A stretch of DNA of 64,000 bases from Ceratopteris richardii (taxonomy: Eukaryota; Streptophyta; Polypodiopsida; Polypodiales; Pteridaceae), in contig MU260072.1 of the NCBI GenBank assembly GCA_020310875.1, forward strand, positions 723,501 through 787,500. The letters run 5' to 3'. Under the pieces are notes generated by a model that had not been told where the DNA came from, searched no databases, and saw nothing but the letters and a program-made list of their open reading frames with translations. Numbering within the stretch: the stretch's first letter is position 1; each line of letters opens with the position of its first letter. A program made the position numbers and the translations under genes. This document shows positions 10,580-21,761 of the stretch, piece by piece.

Positions 10580-11836
10580 TTATTGGTATAGGAACTCTAC
10601 AAATAGCCTAGATAATTTTGGTGTCTTCACAATGCTACATGTCATAATAACCCTAGCCATTATGGTTAAATCAGTCATGCACTCTCTATCTCTTAGCGAA
10701 TTGTACTATGAAACCCTAAAGATGCGCTCAAAGTTATGATTGGAGTATGAACTCTAAGGCAATAAAACACCTCCTTAAAAACATCATATCTCTTATTAAC
10801 TCCTAGGTGTCCCAAACTATGTGTGCCATGACACACAAAGGATATTTTGCCTCATTTATAATCTATAGCTATACACACCTCACTTTATGCAATAAATAAC
10901 TACCATGGACATTGTTGTTCTTTTACTTGAGATCTGTCTCTAGTGTCCATCAATACTCCATCCTCAACTTACAGTAGAGCTGAGGTAGCTCATTAATAAT
11001 GCGAGTAAATCTCAATTTGATGATTACAAGCATGCGGCTAAGAAAATAATCCACAACATTAAGCTTTCCCTTCCTATATCTAAATTGATAATCAAACTCT
11101 TGAAGGGCCTTTTCAAATTGAGCTTTATTCCCTCTATAATTAGTTTTGCTAGAGAGCCACTTAATGCTATCATAATAAAAAACTATTGTGCCTTTGAGAC
11201 CCTATAAATAATAGAACCACTTTTTAAAGCATGAGTAATTCTATATGACTCCTCTTAGATTGGGTGTATTATTTTAGTTGGATCTAACTTTTTTCTTTCA
11301 AAAGCAAGTGATTGACATTCCTAAAGTGCAACCACTCTACATGTCGAAATCCCTTGCATTCATCTATATCACAAGGGTCAAATTGGGATCCATGCTCCAT
11401 GGTTTTCTTCAGCCCTTCTTCCCAATTGAAGGTGTCTCCTTTCCCTTTAAGCTTTTTTGTAGTGGGCATGCATATCTTTCCATAAATCTTAATGAACCAT
11501 CCATAAAGTCTTGAAAAAATTAGGAACATCTCAAGCTATTCCAACTTCTTGAGGGTGTTCCCACTCCATGATATTCCATAGTTTAAAAGGATGCATTTCG
11601 ATTCACTCTTTGGAGATGATATGGCCAAAACAACTAACACTATTTTTAAAAATTCATGCTTTGAGTCATTGGCAAAGAATCATGCTCTCATAACACTTTC
11701 TAAGGGTGTCTCAAACTATTTTTCTTTGATCTAATGTATATCAAGATATTATCAAGAAATTCTACTACAAATAGTCCTAGTTAGGGGTGAATTACGTTAT
11801 ACATGAGCTTCATAAATGGACAAGAGCACTCATGAG
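10580..11836 (-). pseudogene. G1: Ty3/Gypsy pol relic, RT end to RNase H (left half)
   Basis: Minus-strand Gypsy coding remnants. The catalytic block reads 'FVVEFLDNILIY' (about 11770-11720), where the family has FLDDILIY, so the second Asp is Asn. Then comes the connection region (11529-11284) with 'YGWFIKIYGKI', 'KKLKGKGDTFNWEEG', and decayed RNase H further left, including 'GKGKLNVVDYFLSRM' near 11060. Frames are broken many times. The other half of the same RT lies at 20804-21250: removing 11837-20803 rejoins the frame between the 'FGL' and 'LM..L...MKLM' blocks. G1 is thus the host of the composite Copia element. Confidence 0.8.
11832..11836. repeat. TSD ATGAG, left of composite Copia
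   Basis: ATGAG recurs at 20799-20803, right after the opposite outer LTR. This shows that 11837-20798 entered as one unit. Confidence 0.9.
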
Positions 11837-12063
11837 TGTAGGAGTTTGAGGTTTACGGAAGCACGCATACAACACAAGGAAGAAGAAGAAGCTTGGAGCA
11901 CAACACACAATATTGAATGTATTACCACTAGAATGTACAAAGATAAGTGACTCTTTACGGTTATAAGCATATACAAGCTAGGGGAAAAAACTCCTAAAGA
12001 GTGAAACAAGTGTGCTGGCGGTCCTAGTGTGTTCACACACATCACTACCTAAATATATCAACG
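11837..12063 (-). repeat. Composite Copia, outer 3' LTR (inverse)
   Basis: A 227-bp LTR reading TGTAGGAG...TATATCAACG on the plus strand; the final G is a mutated A of the usual CAACA end. The adjacent CCCCCC at 12066-12071 is the polypurine tract seen from the other strand. Confidence 0.92.
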
Positions 12064-12136
12064 AATCCCCCCTCGATGTGATGTAGTGAATAAGGAGCTA
12101 GCACTCATGTATAAGGAAGTGCCAAGCTATTTGGGA

Positions 12137-15100
12137 TCAATCCACAAAAGGAAGTAAGCCCAAAGCTTTGCAGAAAGCTTCAAACTTCTCCCTAGGGAGA
12201 GCCTATTTGGAAAGGTGTGCAATGTTTTCCTATGTGGGCACATATGCTAAATTGATCTCTCTAGTAGAGAAGCTAAACCCTGACATAATGATAGTGCATC
12301 GCTATGTGCTAAGTGCGAACATGGGACACATGGTACATTGTAACTTCCAATGCACTCTAATTGTGAGTGAAGATGGTGGTGGCAGAAGATTGACCAACAC
12401 CCAAATCAGCCATAAGACATCTGAGCCACACACACTCAAGAATCATTGTGAAAGTTGCCCTATACTCAGGCTCACAACTGGAGGTGGCCACAGTAGGATG
12501 CTTCTTGATCAACCAAGATATACATAAGCTACCAAGCATGAAGCAAAAGCCAGTAGTGGACACACAAGTGTCATAGCAACTAGGCTAGTTAGAGTCACAA
12601 AAAGCATGTTAATCTAGCGGTAGTGATCCCCCCTTGGGATTAAAAAATCCAAGTGGTTGGTACCACTTAAGTAGCAAAAGATGCGCTTAACCGCCCACCA
12701 ATGCTTGACACCTACGTAATGCATAAACCTAATCATCTGTGAGATAGCAAGCTGAATATATCGTTGAGTAATGCATAAGTAAATCAAGCATCTAATAGCC
12801 TACTAATAGAGATGAACATCAAATGCATCTCTAGCATCATGAAAACTCAATTGAAAACCTGTGTGCATAGGCAATAGGTTTGCACTCTTCAAGGCCAAAA
12901 TGCTGCAATAATGTGTTAATATATTTTGTAAACCTATCTCCATAGGCAATAGGTTTGCACTCTTCAAGGCCAAAATGTTGCAATAGTGTCAATATATTTT
13001 TTTGACACAAAGTTATTCTGCCATCAACTTGCGTGAGCTGAATGCCCAAATAATGATGCAAATGCCCCAAATCTGATATCTCAAATGAGGCATGAAAAGC
13101 AACCTCAAAATCAGCAATATGCTTCTCATGAGGACTAGTGAGCAGCATGTCATGAACATACACAACAATGATCAGAAGCACATTATAAGCATGCTTAACA
13201 TATAAGGTGCTCTTTGTTGGACTCTTCTCAAAACCATGCCCAATCAAGTAGGCATGTATCTTTTCATACCAAGCATGTGGTGCTTGCTTTGAACCATATA
13301 ATGCCCTTTTAAACCTGCACACTTGGTTTTCATGCCCTTTCTGCACAAATCCATGGGGTTGAAAAACATACACTTCTTCATGCAAATCACCATTCAAAAA
13401 TGCAGTTTTAATGTCCAAGTAATTTACATTCCAACCATGATGAGTTGGAAGTGCATAGATGCTATGACCAGTAGTCATTCGGGATGTAGGAGCAAAGGTC
13501 TCATAAAAATAAATTCCTCTTCCTTGAGCGTAACACTTTGCACCAAGCCTAGCCTTATACTTGTCAATTGTTCCATCAGACTTACACTTTAGCTTCTATA
13601 CCCACTTAGTGCCAATTTCGTTCTTTCCAGGAGGCAAGTACCATTCTTCATTATAGCATCATATTAAAATTGCATGGCAGCCATCCAAGTTTTTTAATTT
13701 TCATCAAATGAAATATGCTCATTCTCATCATAGAGACCAGAGGAAGCCATAGCATAGCATTCTCATGCAAAAGAAGCACTATGAGAGCCAAAATGAGTAC
13801 GTTATGACAAAAGTGCATCTAATTTGTTATCACCCAATTTTGCACCAAACATTTTGGCATAGTTTTTGCCTCCTCAATATCAGTTCTCTTATCAACAAGT
13901 GCACTAAACTATCCACCATTAAAAAGAGGCAACAAAGTGTCATACATGTCTTTGGAGCTAACTAATGTCTCCTTAGTACATGAAAGTAATGGTTGAATAG
14001 CATCTTCCAAAAAAAAAAACATCATGGCTAACCAAAATGCATTTACTCTATGGATGATACAGATGATAGCCTTTGATTTCAGAAATATACCCAACAAAAC
14101 ACATTTCACTACTTTATCATCAAATTTCCTGCCTTCTTGTTCAAGAACTAATGCATATGCCACAAAACCAAAGACACATAGGTGAGCAAAATTAGTCTTG
14201 CAACCATGCCAAGCCTCATATGGGGTGATAGAGTGAAATGCTTTAGTTGGACATCTGTTAAGTACATATGCTACACACATAATAGCCTCAAGCCAGAAAC
14301 TATGTGGTAAAGCTTGACTCTTGACCATACACCTTGCCATCTACATTAGTGACATGTTCTTCCATTTAGCAACTTCATTCCGTTGAGGTGTATATGGCAT
14401 TGTACAGCTAGAAATGCATTGAAATAAGAAGACATATATTCCCCCTATCAATCAGAACGGAGGGTGCCCATTTTACATGCTGACAGATTTTCAACCAAAA
14501 CCAGAAATTGTTTGAAGCACATAAACACTTCGGACTTTTCTTTAAATGGATATACCCATGCATGCCTAGAAAAATAATCAATGAAGGTCATGAAGTAAAG
14601 ATAGTTTCCAAAAGAGGGTGTCTGCATAGGACCACAAACATCACTATGAACAAGTTGCAATTTCTAAGAAGTTCAAACTGAACCATCTTTTGGGAATGAG
14701 GAATGCTGCATTTTACCCAAAATACAGCCTTCACAAACATTTTTACCAGGTGACTTAAGTTTGAGCAGAGAGGACACCATTTGAGATTTCTGCAAGTGTA
14801 GCAAACTAGAAAAATTCAGATGACTAAAGTGTGCATGCCAAAGCTTTTGCATCTAACATAGCCTAAAAAACATGTACTACACATGTTGAATCATTCAAAA
14901 TTTTTTCATAGTCTATGAGCTTATACAACCCACGACATAAAATGCCAAAAGAAATAATGATATCGCCATTTGATTCTTCTTGATCCTTGGCACAAATAAA
15001 GCATCTGACTATGTAATAGAAGTACCATTAACGATAGTCCGAATGATCTTACCAACTCCCATGATAGGATAAGAGGAGTTATTGGCACATGTGATAGTAG

Positions 15101-15686
15101 TCCCTCTAGGGGCAGGCTCGAGTGAAGTGAAGAAACTATGTTGTGAGGTAATATCTTTGGTTTCCTCACTATCAAAGTACTAAACATCTGAGTCTACTAC
15201 AGGCATACACTATTCATGAGAAGATGGGTCATAACTACAAACAATGGGAAATGCCTATTCTTCATCTTGCAATAGATTAGTAGACTCTGTTTTGGGTGTA
15301 GAGGCCTCTGCAACAACCATTCCAACCTCTTTCTTCCTTGCCTCTTTAACATCCAGTTTTGGACAACTCTTTAAGACATGATCAATTTTTTTTACAATAT
15401 TTGGAAAACAATTTCTACTTTTTTGTTTTCTTCTCTTTGTTTTCATCCTTCTGTGATTGTGTAGAACTAGCAGATTTCTACTTAATAGTAGAAGAGCTCC
15501 ATTTATCTTTTCCCTTCTGACTAGCCAAGAAAGCTTGATCTGCAAGGTGCATAATGGACATGTCTACCTAGATTGATCTTCATGCAACAGAACAAAGACT
15601 AACTCCTCAGATGTTAAGGCATTTGGATTGCCTTTCATCATCAAATGAAGAGTAGAAGCAAAACTCTGATATGAACTGGGAAGACC
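12137..15686 (-). pseudogene. Composite Copia, outer gag-pol remnant
   Basis: Going leftward from 15686 this reads the gag C-terminal part ('GLPSSYQSFAS'), a knuckle region (about 15400-15340, first Cys lost), protease 'YFDSEET' (about 15180), integrase with 'FSRHAWVYPFKEKSEVF' (14590-14510) and the RCMVKSQALPHSFWLEA block (14340-14260), RT 13650-12840, and RNase H 12720-12140 with 'FCFMLGS' and 'SSCEPEYRA'. The catalytic RT box reads 'YVHDML', so the first Asp is His. It begins abruptly inside gag at 15686, where the opposite-strand copy starts. Multiple stops and frameshifts are present. Confidence 0.88.
12871..13020 (-). repeat. 75-bp in-frame tandem duplication in RT
   Basis: The residues '[16 protein letters not shown]' occur twice, 25 codons apart (units starting at 12871 and 12946). 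Copia-1a and the inner copy have this segment once. The duplication is private to this copy. Confidence 0.88.
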
Positions 15687-15921
15687 GTCGCTTTATAGTG
15701 TTGAAATCACGATCTAAGCTCGTTTCGGCCTCCAAACACACTATCATAGTGCTTATGTAGGCTCTTTCATCTTTTTGTGCAAAAGATACATACACATTTT
15801 AGGTTGCCAGTATAAGCCTCTCAAAGTTTATTACATGTTTAGTAGAACTTGTCAAGGTAGTTTTGTTCAACTATTTGAAATACGATCTTTTTTTTTTTGC
15901 ATCAAGATATTTTTAGTGGCC
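15687..15921 (+). other. Junction of the two copies and 5' UTR of the inner copy
   Basis: At 15686/15691 minus-strand gag stops and plus-strand 5' UTR begins (equivalent to Copia-1a 5889 onward). The upper 120 bases of the leader, the primer site and the 5' LTR of this inner copy are absent. A T-run at 15888-15898 precedes gag. Confidence 0.85.
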
Positions 15922-18900
15922 ATGGCTTGAAGCAATGATGTATTTTGTATGTTGTCAATTGAGGATAAGTTGAATGGTATGAATTACCCATTTTGGATCT
16001 ATACCATGCGTCATGTATTGGTCACAAATGAACTGCGGAATATTGTGTAGGGTGTTGAAAAACATCCTATTACATATGCAAATACAGGATTGAGGCTGAC
16101 GTAGATGGCATTGAAGATGATGATATTCTTCATGTTCTTATTTGTGCTACAATTTCTATTGCACCTACTATAGAGAAAAATTGTAGGGATGGTAGAGATG
16201 GTCAGGCACATGCATTGATAGCTTTCTCTACCAAACGTGCCATTATTTCTCACATTCGTTCTTGCAGAACAGCTACGGATGCTTGGATACACTTACCACA
16301 TTGTGCCAGGCTAGGAATAAGGCTCGTGTTACTTACCTCTAAAAATAGTTGGAGAGTGAGCATATGAATGAAGGTGATTCTATGGATAGTTTCCTAACAA
16401 AGATCAAGAATTTGAAGGAATAGTTAATTTTTGCTGATGAAGTCTTGCCAGATAGTTCACTTGTGTAGATTGTTTTGAATGGTCTTCCCAATTCATACCA
16501 GAGTTTTGCTTCTACTCTTTGTTTGATGATGAAAGGCAATCCAAATGCCTTAACATTTAATGATTTAGTCTCTATTTTGATGCATGAAAATCACTCTAGG
16601 CAGAAGAGGTCCATTATGCATGTTGTAAATCAAGATTTCTTGGCTAGTCAGAAGGGCAAAGGTAAATGAAGCTCTTCTAGTAGTAAGCAGAAATCCTCTA
16701 GTTCAGTACAATCGAAGAAGGAAGAGAGAGGGAAGAGAAAAAAAACAAAAAAGTAGAAATCATTTTGCAAGTTCTATAAAGCAAATGATCATGTCATAAA
16801 TAATTGTCCAAAACTAGCCACAAAAGAGGCAAAGAAAAAAGAGACTAGAATGGTTGTTGTAGAGGCCTCTACGCCAAAAATAGAGTCTGCTAATCTAGTG
16901 CAGAATGAAGAATGGGTGCTTACTACTGTTTGCAATTTTGAACCATCCTCTTTTGAATAGTGTATGTCTTTAGTAGACTTAGATGTTTGGTACTTTGTTA
17001 GTGGGGCAACCAAACATATTACCTCATAGTGCAGTTTCTTCACCTCACACGAGCCTCCCCCTATAGGTAATACTGTCACCCTACCAACAACTCCCCTTAT
17101 CCTGTCATGGGAGTTGGTAAGATCATTCTGACTACTGTTGATGGTAGTTCTTTCACATTGTCAGATGCTCTATTTATGCCAGGGATCAAGAAGAGTTTGT
17201 TATGAGTTTTAGCTTTAGCCAAGATTGGCTTGGTTGTGAAATTTATTGATGACAAATCTACAATTCATGATTTGTCAAATGGCAACCTGATTATTGCTTA
17301 TGGCATTTTATGTTGTAGCCTATATAAGCTCATAAACTATGAAAAATCCATGAATAATTCAGGATGTGCAGTACATGATTCTGAGGCTATGTCAGATGCA
17401 AAGCTTTGGCATGCACGCTTTGGTCATTTGAATTTTGCTAGTTATCTATGCTTGTAAAAATCTGAAATGGTGTCGTGTTTGCCCAAACTTGAGGCACCTA
17501 GTAAACATGTTTGTGAAGGCTATATTTTGGGCAAAACGCAACATTCATCCTTCCTAAAAGATGGTTTAGTTTGAGCTACTAAAAAATTGTAGCTTGTACA
17601 TAGTGATGTCTATGGTCCTATGTAGACACCTTCTTTTGGAAACTATCTTTACTTTGTGACTTTCATTGATGATTTTTCCAGGCATGCATGGGTATATCCA
17701 TTGAAAGCAAAGTTCGAAGTGTTTATGTGCTACAAAAAGTTTCTAGTTTTGGTTGAAAATATGTCAGCATGTGAAATGGGCACCCTCCATTGTGATGGGG
17801 GGGAGGGGAATATATGTCTTCTGACTTTAATGCATTTCTAGCTAGACATGGGATAAAACATAAGTGTACAGTGCTAGATACACCTCAATAGAATGGAGTT
17901 GTTGAATGAAAGAACAGGTCACTCATGGAGATGGGGAGGTGTATGGTTAGGCTTTACCACATAGTTTCTAGCTTAAGGCCATTATTTGTGCAATATATGT
18001 ACTTAACAGATGTCCCACTAAAGCATTGTAGTATATCACTCCATATGAGGCTTGGCAAGGTCATAAGCCATCTATTGCTCACCTGCATGATTTTGGTTGT
18101 TTCGCAAGAAATTGGATGATGGGTAAAATTCTTAAAGCAAAGGCTATCATATGTATCATCCATAGACTAAATGCATTTTGGTTAGTTGTGATGTTGTTTT
18201 CATGGAAGATGCCATTCAGCCTTTACTTTCATGTACGAAGGAGACATCTGTTAGCTCCATACACATGTATGATACGTTGCTGCCTCTTTTTACAGGTGGA
18301 CAGTCTAGTGGTAGTCCTAATAAGGCAACTTCTCAACCTTTGTAGGTTTCATGTGATGATGCATATCATTCCATTTTTTATGCAAATTTACATGATTCCC
18401 TTGTTGAGGAGATATTCAAGGAGGCAAAAACTATGCTAAAATGGTTGGTGTAGACTTTGCATGATAGAAAATTAGAGGTACATCTATTATACCATACTCG
18501 TTCATGATCTTATAGTGCCTTTTTTCTATCAAATTGCTATGCTATGGTTGCCTCTAGTCTCTATGATAAGAATGAGCCTATTCCATTTGACGAGGCACAA
18601 AATTCTAAAAGTTGGATGGCTACTATGCAACCAAAATATGATGCTATCATGAAAAATGGTACCTAGCCTTTATGTGACTTTCCTCCTAGCAATTGGCACT
18701 AAATGGGTATAAAAGCTGAAGCATAAGCTTGATGGAACAATTGACAGGTATAAGGCTAGGCTTGTTGCAAAGGGTTATGCACAGGAAAGAGGCATTGAAT
18801 TTGATGAAATCTTTGCTTCTACATGCCGAATGACTACTATTCGTAGCATCTATGCACGTGCACCTCATCATTGTTGGAATGTACATCAATTGGACATTAA

Positions 18901-20103
18901 AACTTCATTTCTGAATAGTGAGTTACATGAAGAAGTGAATGTTTTTTAGCCTTGTGGCTTTGTACAAAAAGGGCACAAAAACCAAGTGTGCAGGTTGAAT
19001 AAGGCATTATATGGGTCAAAGCAAGCACCATGTGCTTGGTATGAAAAGATACATGCCTATTTGATTGCACATGGTTTTGAGAAGATTCCACTTGAAAGCA
19101 CCTTATATGCTAAGCATGCTAATGATGTGATTCTGCTCATTGTTGTGTATGTTGATGTCATGCTGCTCACTAGTCCTCATCACAAGCATATTGATAATTT
19201 TAAGGTTGATTTGCATGCCTCATTTGAGATGTCTGATTTGGGGCATTTGCATCATTATTTGGGCATTCAATTTATGCAAGTTGATGGTGGAATGTCTTTG
19301 CGTCAAATAAAATATATTGACATATTATTGCAGCATTTTGGCCTTGAAGACTATAAATCTATTTCCACTCCTATGGAGACAGGTTTACGATTGATTCATC
19401 ATGATGCTGGAGATGCATTTGATATTGTTCTCTATCAGTAGGCTATCGGATGCTTGATTTACTTATGCATTACTTGGCTAGATATTCAGTTTTCTATCTC
19501 ATAGATGAGAAGGTTTATGCATTGCCTAGGTGTCAAGCATTGGTGGGTGGTTAAGCGCATCTTTTGCTACTTGAGTGGTACACGACTACTTTGATTGTTT
19601 TGTCCCAAGGGGGGGATCACTACCGCCAGATTTACATGCTTTTTCAAACTCTTACTAGGCTAGTTGCTATGACACTAGTGTGTCCACTAGTGGATTTTTA
19701 TTCATGCTTGGTAGCTCATGTATATCTTAGTTGAGTAAGAAGCAGCCTACTGTGGCCACTTCTAGTTGTGAGGCTTAGCATAGGACAACTTGAAGAGCGA
19801 CTATTGAGTGTGTGGCTTAGACGCCTTATGGGTAATTTAGGTGTTGGTCAGTCTTTTGCCACCACCATCTTCACTAACAGTTAGAGTGGATTGTCAGTTG
19901 CAAGGAACCCTATTTTCCATGCTCGCACTAAGCACATTGAGATGCATTATCATTATGTCAGGGAGATGTTCTTTGCTAAAGAGATCATCTTGGCATATGT
20001 GCCCACGTAGGAGAACATTGCAGACCTTTTCACAAAAGCTCTGCCTAGGGAGACATTTGAAGCTGTCTCCAAAGCTTTGGGCTTACTTCCTTTTGTGGAT
20101 TGA
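15922..20103 (+). pseudogene. Composite Copia, inner (inverted) gag-pol copy
   Basis: Begins ATG GCT TGA (a stop at codon 3), then gag with the knuckle at about 16760 where the second Cys is Tyr. The protease reads 'WYFVSGAT' (about 16988; VSG for DSG). Integrase runs from 17230 ('LWHARFGHLN' at 17404) through 'FIDDFSRHAWVYPLKAK' (17665) to about 18120. RT is 18700-19440 with 'YVDVML' (second catalytic Asp lost), and RNase H 19640-20103. Most stops are TAG where other copies have CAG. It retains the integrase and protease stretches deleted from Copia-1a and serves as the reference for them. Confidence 0.92.
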
Positions 20104-20175
20104 TTCCACATAGCCTGGCACTTCCTTATACATGAGTGCTAGCTCCTTGTTCACCACATCACTCCTAGGGGGGTT

Positions 20176-20405
20176 TGTTGATATATTTAGGTAGTGATGT
20201 GTGTGAACACTCTAGGACTACCGGGGCAATTTTCCCCCTCTTTAGGAGGTTTTTCCCCCCATCTTGTATATACGCCTATTGCCCTAACATGTTACTTATC
20301 TTCATATATTCTAGTGGTAATACATTCACTATTGTGTGTTGTGCTCCAAGCTTTATCTTCTTCCTTGTGCTATTCTCATGCTTCTACAGACCTCAAACTC
20401 CAACA
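20176..20405 (+). repeat. 3' LTR of the inner copy
   Basis: TGTTGATA...CTCCAACA, 230 bp, preceded by a polypurine tract AGGGGGG (20168-20174). The LTR ends at 20405 and is joined directly to the minus-strand 5' UTR of the outer copy. That is what one-ended integrase joining would give. Confidence 0.93.
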
Positions 20406-20565
20406 ACCAAAACGAGCTCAGATCGCAATTTTGGAACCACAAAGCAAAGATGTTTATAACTCCTAAGCACCTAAATATGCTCACAAAATTTCATGTGATT
20501 TTGAGACTCTGACCCGAGGGTTTTCAACGACATCCTAGATGAAGTGGCCACCCTCTCTAATACCA
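20406..20565 (-). other. Outer copy 5' UTR and primer binding site
   Basis: Inverse of the Copia-1 leader; reads outward from the LTR at 20568. The primer site at 20554-20565 is TGGTATTAGAGA on the minus strand, the Met-tRNA site with two changes. Confidence 0.88.
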
Positions 20566-20567
20566 AT

Positions 20568-20798
20568 TGTTGGAGTTTGAGGTCTATGGAAGCATGTGAA
20601 CAACACAAGGAAGAAGAAGAAGCTTGGAGCACAACACACAATACTTAATGTATTACCATTAGAATGTACAAAGATAAGTGACCCCTTAGAGTTATAGGTG
20701 TATATACAATCTCGGAAAAAAAACCTCCTAAAGAGGGAAAAAAAGTGCCTCGGCGGTCCTAGTGTGGTCACACACATCACTACCTAAATATATCAACA
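20568..20798 (-). repeat. Composite Copia, outer 5' LTR (inverse)
   Basis: TGTTGGAG...TATCAACA, 231 bp, followed by the second ATGAG (20799-20803). Confidence 0.94.
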
Positions 20799-20803
20799 AT
20801 GAG

Positions 20804-21250
20804 ACCAAATTAAAACATGAAAAATCAAAGTGCTCATATCCATTCCGAAAAGTTGTTTAAGTCACATCCTCCACCTTAACTGTATTTTTTTTGATACCAT
20901 GAGTTAAGATCCAACTTAGTTTAATACCGCGCCGTATGTGAATGATATCCAATCATTCGATCGAAAATGTATTCTTAGGTTTTACCATGGTTAATGCCCT
21001 ATAATCTATACATAGTCTCCTAGACCCATATTTTCTCTTATTGCCCTATAATCTATATATAATCTCCTAAATCCATCTTTTCTCTTATTGCCTTTTAATA
21101 TACATAATCCCATAAATCCATCTTGTCTCTTAACAAGGAGCATTGGAGATACTCATGGTGAATAGCTAGACGTGCTTAAAAAGTATTTTTTATTCTTGGA
21201 TATAGCTTTCTATTTCTTGGTGTTACGTAGCACTACACCTATAAGGTCTT
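20804..21250 (-). pseudogene. G1: Ty3/Gypsy RT relic (right half)
   Basis: Minus-strand RT blocks from right to left: 'SPMLLV', then 'DGFRRLYIDYRAI' / 'GSRRLCIDYRAL' (the usual DGSWRMCVDYRALN block), then 'TKLDLNSWY' (family FTKLDLrSGY) and 'DV.TTFRNGYEHFDF'. Stops and shifts are frequent. Continuity with 10580-11836 across the composite Copia is described there. The RRLCIDYRA block is present three times in tandem. Confidence 0.78.
20996..21132 (-). repeat. About 47-bp tandem triplication inside the G1 RT
   Basis: Three units starting near 20996, 21044 and 21091 share CCCTATAATCTATA..CTCCTA.ACCCAT.TTTTCTCTTATTG with substitutions. They repeat the conserved 'RRLCIDYRA' residues. The units have diverged from each other, so the event is not recent. 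Confidence 0.78.
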
Positions 21251-21714
21251 TTAATGGTGTCCCAGGTCGTTGTTCCGGTGGTTGGATCTCTCCCCTCTTG
21301 AAGTGGTTGTGAGGATTCAACCCTTTTTGGCACCACTTGGGAGGGACATGTTAACTTGGAATGATGTATCATGAGGCTGATCCGCCACTGCCTAGTGTGC
21401 TTGGCGATAGTTGTGACCACCATCTAATCCATGCAGAGGTTGTATACAACACCAAGTTGTGAGGCTGATCCGCCACTGCCTAGTGTGCTTGGCGATAGTT
21501 GTGACCACCATCTAATCCATGCAGAGGTTGTATCAAATTGATCCTATCGAAGATCTTTATTCCTCAAGATTATTTGCATGTGGATTTATATTATTTTGAA
21601 CTTGCGTAATATCGATGTTAATCTCCAAATTTGCCTATGATGAGCTCTTTCTCCAAACTGTCCGAAATCTGTACTTCGCTCGTGAATCTACCAGATAAAA
21701 CTTACGCCTAAATC
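21251..21714. other. Unassigned DNA with a 74-bp direct duplication
   Basis: No gene recognised. It lies between the G1 relic and the truncated 3' side of CACTA-A. The notable item is a 74-bp exact repeat, 21372-21445 and 21460-21533 (period 88). Confidence 0.6.
21372..21533. repeat. 74-bp direct repeat, two identical copies
   Basis: TGAGGCTGATCCGCCACTGC and the following 54 bases are identical at 21372-21445 and 21460-21533, separated by 14 bases. Full identity in an otherwise decayed neighbourhood means a recent local duplication. Confidence 0.93.
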
Positions 21715-21761
21715 TACAAGTGTTCTTTGTTCAATTGTGCACAATTATCCTTGATATCTAT

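Larger units (their letters stand above)
11837..20798 (-). mobile_element. Composite Copia-1 element with an inverted second copy inside
   Basis: The outer frame is a minus-strand Copia-1: 3' LTR 11837-12063, pol and gag C-terminus 12137-15686, 5' UTR 20406-20553, primer site 20554-20565, 5' LTR 20568-20798. Its gag N-terminal region is missing. In its place sits a plus-strand copy (about 15691-20405) that lacks its own 5' LTR and upper leader but keeps gag, pol and a 3' LTR. The ATGAG duplication on the outer ends shows a single integration. Two sister genomes therefore seem to have been joined before or during integration, or the second inserted aberrantly into the first. Confidence 0.82.

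Noticed and set aside
20176-20798. Two oppositely oriented LTRs (20176 and 20568) as a small element with inverted ends
   Set aside because: The 160 bases between them are the Copia-1 leader with its primer site, belonging to the outer LTR; the arrangement is the inner junction of the composite.
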